A stretch of 19,947 nt of DNA. It comes from JAJDIA01 sp031555145. Lineage in GTDB: Bacteria > Bacteroidota > Bacteroidia > Bacteroidales > Tannerellaceae. The stretch covers positions 1 to 19,947 of the forward strand of contig JAVBUR010000033.1 in NCBI GenBank assembly GCA_031555145.1, given 5' to 3'. This document shows, piece after piece, positions 14,460 to 19,947 of the stretch; position 1 is the stretch's first letter, and every line of letters begins with the position of its first letter. The translations under genes and the position numbers were made by a program. The notes beneath the pieces were generated by a model. The model saw only the letters and a list, made by a program, of their open reading frames with translations. It made no database searches and was not told where the DNA came from.

Positions 14460-14927
14460 ATGTTTAAGGATAAAACTATTGTATATACCTCGGGCACTTT
14501 TGATATGTTCCATTACAACCATCTCCGGATGATCAATTATGCCCGTGCATTGGCAGATATACTGATCGTTGGTGTAAGTACGGACGAATTGGTTTCATCC
14601 TACAAAGCTGCTCCCATTATCCCGTTCAATGAACGGTTGCAGATTATTGAGGCATTGGCTACTCCTGATATTGTGATCCCGCAGCATACGCTGGATCATA
14701 CGGAGATTGTCAAGAAACTGAATATTGATGCGTTTGTGGTGGGCGACGACTGGTATGGCAAGTATGATTATCTGAAAGAACTTGGTGTACAGGTCTTTTA
14801 TTTCCCCTATGGAACCGGGGTTTCTTCTTCCAGTTTGAAAAAGACGATCTATGATTCCTATGACGCTGCGTTGAAATCTCAACGGCAGGCAAAGCCTGAT
14901 TCCATCCAGGGATTGGGCGATAAATAG
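14460..14927 (+). CDS. TagD-like cytidylyl/adenylyltransferase
   Basis: Encodes 155 residues, close to the size of glycerol-3-phosphate cytidylyltransferases. GTFDMFHYNH at 12-21 occupies the place of the GTFDxxHxGH motif; the second glycine is asparagine (HYNH). GVSTDE (38-43), PFNER (55-59) and VVGDDWYGK (93-101) fit nucleotide and substrate binding, and YGTGVSSSSLKK (117-128) corresponds to the RTxGxSTT region. The reaction is expected to be NTP + alcohol phosphate giving NDP-alcohol + diphosphate, in the cytosol. It is the first gene of a four-gene operon containing a CDP-alcohol phosphatidyltransferase, so its product is plausibly the CDP-linked head group used there. Substrate unknown; glycerol-3-phosphate or ethanolamine phosphate are candidates. 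Confidence 0.88.
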   Translation: MFKDKTIVYTSGTFDMFHYNHLRMINYARALADILIVGVSTDELVSSYKAAPIIPFNERLQIIEALATPDIVIPQHTLDHTEIVKKLNIDAFVVGDDWYGKYDYLKELGVQVFYFPYGTGVSSSSLKKTIYDSYDAALKSQRQAKPDSIQGLGDK

Positions 14928-14933
14928 ATTGGT

Positions 14934-15662
14934 ATGAGTAAACAGGCATTCATTACGGGAGGGACAAAAGGGATCGGAAAGGCGATAGCCTCCCGATTGG
15001 CCGCCGATGGTTGGCATTTACTGTTGTCCTATGCTTCGGATACAGCGGGAGCTGTGTCGATTTGCGAGGCGTTGCGTGAACGCTTTGGTGTACGGGTGGA
15101 TGCACTGCAGGCGGATATATCGGATCCGGCGTCGATCGACCGGATCGAAGACTATTTGCAACAACAGGAGATACGGCTGGATGCGGTGGTGTTCAATGCC
15201 GGACTTACCTGCCGCGATCCGTTCGAGACAATGGCTATGGGCGAGTGGGAACGGGTGTTTTTTGCCAATGTCCATTTTCCTGTTTTCCTCTTACAACGGA
15301 TTATTGGCCGGATGAACGAAGGCGGAAGCGTGGTCTTTACCGGATCGTCGATGGGGACCTATCCGCATTCGGTTTCATTGGCCTATGGTGTGACGAAAAG
15401 CGCGGTGCATTCGCTGGTGAAGAACCTGGTAAAGTTCCTGGCTCCTTATCATATCCGGGTGAACGGAGTGGCGCCTGGTTTTGTGGATACTGAATGGCAA
15501 AAAAGTAAACCGGTCGAGATTCGCCGGAATATAGAGAACAAGATATCAGTTGGACGTTTTTGTGAACCGGAAGAGGTGGCTGATGTGTATCGGATGCTGA
15601 TTGAACAAACGTATTTTAATGGCGAAGTGGTTGCCGTAGATGGCGGTTACTCGTATAAATAA
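14934..15662 (+). CDS. SDR family NAD(P)-dependent oxidoreductase (FabG-like)
   Basis: Encodes 242 residues, a classical short-chain dehydrogenase/reductase. The cofactor motif TGGTKGIG is at 8-15, NAG at 88-90, catalytic serines at 138-139, and the YxxxK pair is Tyr151 and Lys155 (AYGVTKSA). VNGVAPGFVDT and the C-terminal FNGEVVAVDGGYSY are standard. It would reduce a keto group, such as 3-oxoacyl-ACP or a keto-lipid intermediate. It lies 6 bp after the nucleotidyltransferase gene and 6 bp before the CDP-alcohol phosphatidyltransferase gene, so a dedicated role in the same lipid pathway is likelier than general fatty-acid synthesis. Substrate not determinable from sequence. Confidence 0.92.
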   Translation: MSKQAFITGGTKGIGKAIASRLAADGWHLLLSYASDTAGAVSICEALRERFGVRVDALQADISDPASIDRIEDYLQQQEIRLDAVVFNAGLTCRDPFETMAMGEWERVFFANVHFPVFLLQRIIGRMNEGGSVVFTGSSMGTYPHSVSLAYGVTKSAVHSLVKNLVKFLAPYHIRVNGVAPGFVDTEWQKSKPVEIRRNIENKISVGRFCEPEEVADVYRMLIEQTYFNGEVVAVDGGYSYK

Positions 15663-15668
15663 AGAAGG

Positions 15669-16583
15669 ATGAGCGAATTGAACAAGGAATATGAAGCCTC
15701 TCTGAAATCGATTGAGACTGAAAATTATGTAGATAGGGCGTTTTACCGGCCGATAGGTTTTCGTATTGCATGCCTGTTGCGAAATACAGGTATTACCCCC
15801 AATATGGTGACGGTCATCTCGATCTTCGTCGGGGCATCTGCCGGTTATTTTTTCTATCAGGACAGTTTGATGCTTAATGCCTGTGGCATTCTGATGCTGG
15901 TGCTTGCCAATATCCTGGATTGTGTGGATGGGCAGTTGGCGCGGTTGACCGGGATTAAATCGGCTATCGGACGTATCCTCGATGGGATTGCCGGGGATAT
16001 TTGGTTTGCCTGTATTTATGTGGCTTTTGCCCTCCGGTTGTCGCATATGTATGATTCCTATTGGTTCTTTGCCTTAGCTGTACTTTCGGGGCTTTCGCAT
16101 CTTTTCCAGGCGAATATTACCGACTACTATAAAACGCTGCATCTTTTCTTTATCAGTAAAGAGAAGGGAGCCGAATTCCAGACACTTGAACAGGTGAAGA
16201 AGAAACATCGTGAGATGCCTTACGGAATTCCTAAAGCATTCTATTTCCTGTATGTATGGTACACTATGTTGCAGGAAAAGGTGACGCCGGGATTGCAGAA
16301 GATGCTGAAATTTTTGCGTGCTTCTTTCGGAGATGATATACCGGAAGAAATCCGTGTACGTTTCCGTCAAGCCAGCAAGCGGTTGATGCAGTATGTGGAT
16401 CTGATGACTTTCAACGGGCGTACGATTGTGATGTTTATCCTGGTGCTGACCGGAGAGGTGTGGGCTTATTTTGTATATGAAATTGTAATACTAAATACTG
16501 TATTGGTGTATGTAATGAGAAAGCATGAGCGCATGTGTCTCTCATTTGTAAATGATCAGTGTGATGAAAAAGACAGTCGTTGA
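15669..16583 (+). CDS. CDP-alcohol phosphatidyltransferase family protein
   Basis: Encodes 304 residues. It has an N-terminal cytosolic stretch (1-40), several membrane segments (about 47-63, 70-84, 108-122, 124-140) and two C-terminal hydrophobic segments (about 254-280). The signature D84xxD87GxxA91R92-x8-G101xxxD105 is intact, but the final aspartate is at 110 (D105-GIAG-D110) instead of 109. A charged cytosolic region (about 155-250) separates the catalytic part from the C-terminal segments and makes the protein longer than simple family members. The family moves a phospho-alcohol from a CDP-linked donor to an acceptor, or phosphatidate from CDP-diacylglycerol to an alcohol. Cotranscription with a nucleotidyltransferase favours the first mode. 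Confidence 0.9.
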   Translation: MSELNKEYEASLKSIETENYVDRAFYRPIGFRIACLLRNTGITPNMVTVISIFVGASAGYFFYQDSLMLNACGILMLVLANILDCVDGQLARLTGIKSAIGRILDGIAGDIWFACIYVAFALRLSHMYDSYWFFALAVLSGLSHLFQANITDYYKTLHLFFISKEKGAEFQTLEQVKKKHREMPYGIPKAFYFLYVWYTMLQEKVTPGLQKMLKFLRASFGDDIPEEIRVRFRQASKRLMQYVDLMTFNGRTIVMFILVLTGEVWAYFVYEIVILNTVLVYVMRKHERMCLSFVNDQCDEKDSR

Positions 16584-17391
16584 CATAAATGATTTGAAGG
16601 AAATGGCTCCGTTCTTCAGGAGCCGCTTTGGTACCTTGGTTGGAAAGTTGATGATAAAGTGGTTTTGTGTTGAGCAGGTAAACAGGGTGCATGCTAATAA
16701 TTGTCATTTGCGCGGGTCAGCTTTTACGTCGGCCCTGTTAAGTGATCCGTTGATAGATCTTCGTTATACGGTACACAATGAGGGCGTACTTGATACGTTG
16801 CCTGAAGGAGCCTTTGTGACGATCTCCAACCATCCGATCGGGTCGCTTGATGGAATTATCCTGATTGATATCTTTGCTGCTCGCCGTCCCGACTTCAAGG
16901 TGATGGTCAATGGGGTGTTGACGCATATTGGGGCTATGGAAGATAATTTTATCTCTGTGGTTCCCAATACGAACAATAATGCCGGTAATCCGGCTAATAT
17001 GAATGGGGTGCGTCTTTCTTTGCAACGCCTGAGAGAAGGACATCCGATGGGCTTCTTCCCTGCCGGCGCTATCTCTTTTTATAATAAGGATGCAAAACGG
17101 ATACAGGACTTACCCTGGACACATAGTGTAATTCGTCTAATCCGTAAGTCGGGTGTACCGGTGTATCCGGTGTATTTCGATTTCCTGAATACACGCTTTT
17201 TCTATTGGCTGGGTAAGATCGACTGGCGTATCCGGACGCTGCGTATTCCGGCGGAAGCGTTTAATAAACGGGGCAAGCGGGTCGATGTGTATGTCGGTGA
17301 GCCAATCTCTCCGGAAGAGGTTGTTGCTATTACGGATGATGCTGTTTTGGCGGACATGCTGTTTAAGCGGACATACGGCGCCAAAAAGTAA
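16564..17391 (+). CDS. Lysophospholipid acyltransferase family protein
   Basis: Encodes 275 residues from ATG 16564; an ATG at 16552 would add four residues. Either start overlaps the preceding gene (20 or 32 bp), so translation is coupled. The motif NHPIGSLDG at 89-97 has the catalytic histidine and aspartate as H-x5-D rather than the classical H-x4-D, as in the NHPxGxLDG subfamily of PlsC-like/hemolysin-type enzymes. FPAGAIS at 165-171 corresponds to the glycerol-phosphate-binding PEGTR-like block, and GVPVYPVYF follows. It should transfer an acyl chain to a hydroxyl or amine of a lipid precursor at the inner membrane. The acceptor is unknown. It is the last gene of the lipid operon. Confidence 0.88.
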   Translation: MKKTVVDINDLKEMAPFFRSRFGTLVGKLMIKWFCVEQVNRVHANNCHLRGSAFTSALLSDPLIDLRYTVHNEGVLDTLPEGAFVTISNHPIGSLDGIILIDIFAARRPDFKVMVNGVLTHIGAMEDNFISVVPNTNNNAGNPANMNGVRLSLQRLREGHPMGFFPAGAISFYNKDAKRIQDLPWTHSVIRLIRKSGVPVYPVYFDFLNTRFFYWLGKIDWRIRTLRIPAEAFNKRGKRVDVYVGEPISPEEVVAITDDAVLADMLFKRTYGAKK

Positions 17392-17416
17392 AGCTGTCGG
17401 CGAAGAATCTCCATTC

Positions 17417-17450
17417 TTTGGTGTTATTTAGAATAAGAATTGTAATTTTG
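17417..17450 (+). promoter_or_regulatory. Promoter of the sigma-54 activator-lptE operon
   Basis: TTTG (17417-17420), 22 nt, then TAATTTTG (17443-17450) fits the Bacteroidetes vegetative promoter. The -33 element is the 3' arm of a small hairpin at 17401-17420 (CGAAGAAT, loop ctcc, ATTCTTTG), which may also help end the preceding transcript, though no T-run follows. Confidence 0.65.
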
Positions 17451-17491
17451 TCAGGTAAACTGAAATAATTACAGATAGAGACGGTTGTAGC

Positions 17492-18670
17492 ATGAAAGTG
17501 GATATCCAGCAAATCAAGCAACGTTTTGGCATTATAGGGAGTAATCAGGCACTTAACAGGGCAATTGATGTCGCATTACAAGTCGCTCCTACCGATTTGT
17601 CGGTGTTGATCACCGGTGAAAGTGGTGTGGGAAAAGAGGTTTTTCCTCAGATTATCCATCAATATAGTATGCGTAAGCACGGGCAGTATATCGCAGTCAA
17701 CTGCGGTGCGATTCCCGAAGGAACGATTGATTCAGAACTGTTCGGGCATGAGAAAGGCTCGTTTACCGGTGCGTTGGCCGACCGGAAGGGTTACTTTGAA
17801 GTGGCCGATGGCGGAACGATCTTTCTGGATGAAGTAGGCGAACTACCTATCCCTACTCAGGCACGGTTGCTGCGGGTGTTGGAATCGGGTGAGTTTATTA
17901 AGGTCGGTTCGTCAAAAGTGCAAAAGACCAATGTCCGTATTGTGGCTGCTACGAATGTGAATCTGATCCAGGCCGTAGGCTCGGGTAAATTCAGGGAAGA
18001 TTTGTACTATCGCCTGAATACAGTTCCCATCCAGATCCCGTCTCTGCGCGACCGGGGAGAAGATATCGTGCTCTTGTTTCGTAAGTTTGCCGGTGATTGT
18101 GCGGAGAAATACCGTATGCCGGCTATCCGTCCGAGTGATGATGCCAAGCATCAACTGTTGGAATACCGTTGGCCGGGTAATGTGCGCGAATTGAAAAACC
18201 TGGCCGAGCGAATCTCTGTGATTGAGGAAAACAGAGAAATAACCTCAGAAGTGTTGCAACGCTATCTTCCGGATATCACCATGGAAAAATTCCCTGTGTT
18301 GGTGACGCAGAATTCCGACCAGAAAACGTTCAATAGCGAACGTGAGATACTCTATCAGGTGCTGTTTGATATGAAGAAAGATGTGACCGAGTTGAAAAAG
18401 CTCGTCCATGATATTATGAATGGTGCCCATGCGGTGACTGTTTCCGAAGAAAATAATTATTCCCATACCCTTCACACTCACCCTGTCGAATCTCCTATTC
18501 AGGTAGCTGAAGACGTGGAGGAAGAATCCCTTTCGTTGGAAGACGTAGAGAAAGAAATGATCCGCAAAGCCCTTGAAAAGCATAGTGGCAGACGGAAGAA
18601 TGCGGCGGCTGATCTGAAAATATCCGAACGCACTTTGTATAGGAAAATTAAAGAATATAATCTGGAATAA
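17492..18670 (+). CDS. Sigma-54-dependent transcriptional activator without sensor domain (PspF-like)
   Basis: Encodes 392 residues. The AAA+ domain starts almost at the N-terminus: Walker A GESGVGKE (42-49), the sigma-54 contact loop GSFTGA (89-94, the common GAFTGA with Ala to Ser), Walker B GGTIFLDE (107-114), and the arginine-finger region LYYRLNTVPI. RWPGNVRELKNLAERI closes the domain near residue 240. A variable linker (about 265-345) contains a histidine-rich patch (SHTLHTHP), and a Fis-type helix-turn-helix ends the protein (GRRKNAAADLKISERTLYRKIKEYNLE). No response-regulator or PAS domain is present, so control must come from a partner protein or expression level. It is cotranscribed with lptE (2 bp gap), hinting at an envelope-related regulon. 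Confidence 0.93.
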   Translation: MKVDIQQIKQRFGIIGSNQALNRAIDVALQVAPTDLSVLITGESGVGKEVFPQIIHQYSMRKHGQYIAVNCGAIPEGTIDSELFGHEKGSFTGALADRKGYFEVADGGTIFLDEVGELPIPTQARLLRVLESGEFIKVGSSKVQKTNVRIVAATNVNLIQAVGSGKFREDLYYRLNTVPIQIPSLRDRGEDIVLLFRKFAGDCAEKYRMPAIRPSDDAKHQLLEYRWPGNVRELKNLAERISVIEENREITSEVLQRYLPDITMEKFPVLVTQNSDQKTFNSEREILYQVLFDMKKDVTELKKLVHDIMNGAHAVTVSEENNYSHTLHTHPVESPIQVAEDVEEESLSLEDVEKEMIRKALEKHSGRRKNAAADLKISERTLYRKIKEYNLE

Positions 18671-18672
18671 CT

Positions 18673-19182
18673 ATGCCGGTAAGAAACATAATTGGATTGA
18701 TTTGTTTGGTGGGACTGATGTCGGCCTGCAAGATATCATATACATTCAATAACGCAACGATCGACTACTCTAAGATCAAGTCGGTGACGATCAAGGAATT
18801 TCCGAATCAGGCAGCATTGGTGTATCCGCCACTGTCGCAGATGTTGACAGAAGGTATTAAGGACCGGTTTACCCGTCAAACGAAACTGCAACTCACCCCG
18901 GCGAATGGCGACCTGGATCTGGAAGGCGAAATTGTTGGATACGACCTGGCCCCCCTTGCCGTACGCGAAGATGCATATGCCTCCCAGACCCGTTTGACGA
19001 TCTCGATACGGGTGCGCTATGAAAACCGGGTAACGCCGGATGATGATTTCGAACAGACATTCTCTGCCTATCGTGAATTCGACGCTAACCGTATGTTGAC
19101 GGATGTACAGGATGAACTCTGTACGGAAATCATCAAGGAACTTGTCGATCAGATCTATAACGCCACTGTGGCTAACTGGTAA
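18673..19182 (+). CDS. lptE: LptE-family LPS assembly lipoprotein
   Basis: Encodes 169 residues. A lipoprotein signal with lipobox MSAC puts the lipidated cysteine at 19. The mature part begins with ISYTFNNATIDYSKIKSVTI and shows the alternating beta/helix pattern of the LptE/DUF799-like fold, including LDLEGEIVGYDLAPLAVREDA and a C-terminal helix (DVQDELCTEIIKELVDQIYNA). LptE plugs and stabilises the LptD barrel that inserts lipopolysaccharide into the outer leaflet. Assignment rests on fold-like pattern, size and the position after the sigma-54 activator gene, an order familiar in Bacteroidales. The stop codon is directly followed by the ATG of the next gene. Confidence 0.85.
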   Translation: MPVRNIIGLICLVGLMSACKISYTFNNATIDYSKIKSVTIKEFPNQAALVYPPLSQMLTEGIKDRFTRQTKLQLTPANGDLDLEGEIVGYDLAPLAVREDAYASQTRLTISIRVRYENRVTPDDDFEQTFSAYREFDANRMLTDVQDELCTEIIKELVDQIYNATVANW

Positions 19183-19935
19183 ATGACGACAGCAGATATA
19201 TACCGTTACATGAAGGATCCTGTGTCTTTGACGGCTGAAACATTGCCCGAGTTGAAACAGATGGTGGATGATTATCCTTATTTTCATGCGGCGCGAATGC
19301 TGTACCTGAAAAACCTTTCCCTGCTGGAGGATATCCGCTTCGGGCAGGAGTTGAAGCGTAGTGCTGCGTTTGTCCCCGACCGGAAACAGTTGTTTCTGCT
19401 GATTGAAGGCGAACGCTACGGGATGATACATCAGTTGCTGGCTGTGGAAGAGACACCGCAGGAATCAGGCAGTTCTTTTGCGCTGATCGATTCATTTCTT
19501 GCCTCTCATGCCCCGAACCCCGGTCAAACAGAAGCCTCCCTGTTGTTTGAACCGACAGCCACTTCCGACTATATGCATTGGACGGAGAACTGGAGTCTGC
19601 AGTCTGCCAAGGATGAGCCTCACCGCCCGTTACAGCATCAGGAACTGATCGACCGGTTTATTGAACAGGATACTATTCGTCGTGCAAGGATATCAAGTAA
19701 TCAACCGGTGCTTGCAACACCGGAAACCCACAAGGAAGCTGGGGATGCGTATCTGCAAATGCTCGACGAATCCTATTTTACCGAATCATTGGCAAGGATT
19801 TATGTCAAACAACACCGGTATGATAAAGCTTTGCAAATATTTAAAAACTTACGCTTGAATTATCCGGAAAAAAGTATTTACTTTGCAGACCAAATCCGCT
19901 TTTTGGAGAAACTGATTATTAACACTAAAAAATAA
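19183..19935 (+). CDS. TPR-like hypothetical protein
   Basis: Encodes 250 residues with no signal peptide or membrane segment, so probably cytosolic. The N-terminal part is helical (YRYMKDPVSLTAETLPELKQMVDDYPYFHAARMLYLKNL). The middle (about 85-185) is low in structure and variable. The last 50 residues form a tetratricopeptide-like pair (FTESLARIYVKQHRYDKALQIFKNLRLNYPEKS, then a helix). Such proteins serve as protein-interaction scaffolds. It begins on the base after the lptE stop and precedes a probable secG, an arrangement I recall from Bacteroidales; a link to envelope export is only positional. Function unknown. Confidence 0.8.
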   Translation: MTTADIYRYMKDPVSLTAETLPELKQMVDDYPYFHAARMLYLKNLSLLEDIRFGQELKRSAAFVPDRKQLFLLIEGERYGMIHQLLAVEETPQESGSSFALIDSFLASHAPNPGQTEASLLFEPTATSDYMHWTENWSLQSAKDEPHRPLQHQELIDRFIEQDTIRRARISSNQPVLATPETHKEAGDAYLQMLDESYFTESLARIYVKQHRYDKALQIFKNLRLNYPEKSIYFADQIRFLEKLIINTKK

Positions 19936-19942
19936 GACTGAA

Positions 19943-19947
19943 ATGTA
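19943..19947 (+). CDS. Possible start of secG (cut by the window edge)
   Basis: Only ATG and two further bases (TA) are visible, 7 bp after the TPR-like gene. Bacteroidales SecG proteins commonly begin Met-Tyr and follow this gene pair, so a preprotein translocase subunit is expected, but the sequence itself cannot show it. Confidence 0.35.

Noticed and set aside
17401..17420. Rho-independent terminator after the acyltransferase gene
   Set aside because: The 8-bp hairpin is A+T-rich and is not followed by a T-run, so it is noted only as part of the promoter region.

Overview
The window looks like chromosome from a gut-type Bacteroidia, most likely Parabacteroides or a close relative. This rests on the gene families (6-bladed beta-propeller lipoprotein, DUF6242 and DUF6089 proteins, YccF, receiver-less sigma-54 activator beside lptE), on Bacteroidetes -7 promoter boxes (TAnnTTTG) ahead of many genes, on mostly weak Shine-Dalgarno sites, and on the order DUF6089 - uppS - bamA - ompH - ompH - murI. 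The genus is inferred from pattern recognition, not from a search. I see no tRNA, rRNA, insertion sequence, prophage or CRISPR array.

Layout. Positions 1-239 hold no gene but contain a regular array of five small palindromes (45-153). A minus-strand beta-propeller lipoprotein follows (240-1397). Next come a small secreted protein (1697-2083), a 40-residue fragment of a paralogue of its C-terminus (2100-2222) and a clear terminator. A Tat-exported Gfo/Idh/MocA oxidoreductase with its own promoter and terminator occupies 2405-3877. From 4180 onward runs an outer-membrane biogenesis block: DUF6242 lipoprotein, DUF6089 barrel, undecaprenyl pyrophosphate synthase, BamA, two Skp/OmpH chaperones, glutamate racemase and a VanX-type D-Ala-D-Ala dipeptidase. 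Two minus-strand genes (YccF membrane protein, M23 endopeptidase lipoprotein) converge on it at 12571-14307.

A divergent promoter region (14308-14459) with a 9-bp-arm palindrome separates the M23 gene from a tight plus-strand operon (14460-17391): nucleotidyltransferase, short-chain reductase, CDP-alcohol phosphatidyltransferase and acyltransferase. Together these look like a lipid-assembly pathway in which an activated CDP-linked head group is made and transferred, and an acyl chain is added. Each of the three transferases departs from its family's textbook motif. The final operon (17492 to the right edge) encodes a PspF-like sigma-54 activator without a sensor domain, LptE, a TPR-like protein and probably the first codons of secG.

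The common theme is the cell envelope: lipid carrier (UppS), peptidoglycan precursor and turnover (MurI, VanX-like, M23), outer-membrane protein insertion (BamA, Skp), LPS insertion (LptE) and possible polar-lipid synthesis. The points most worth a second look are the lipid operon with its deviant motifs, the helically phased palindrome array, the truncated paralogue at 2100-2222, and a possible RNA switch controlling murI translation.
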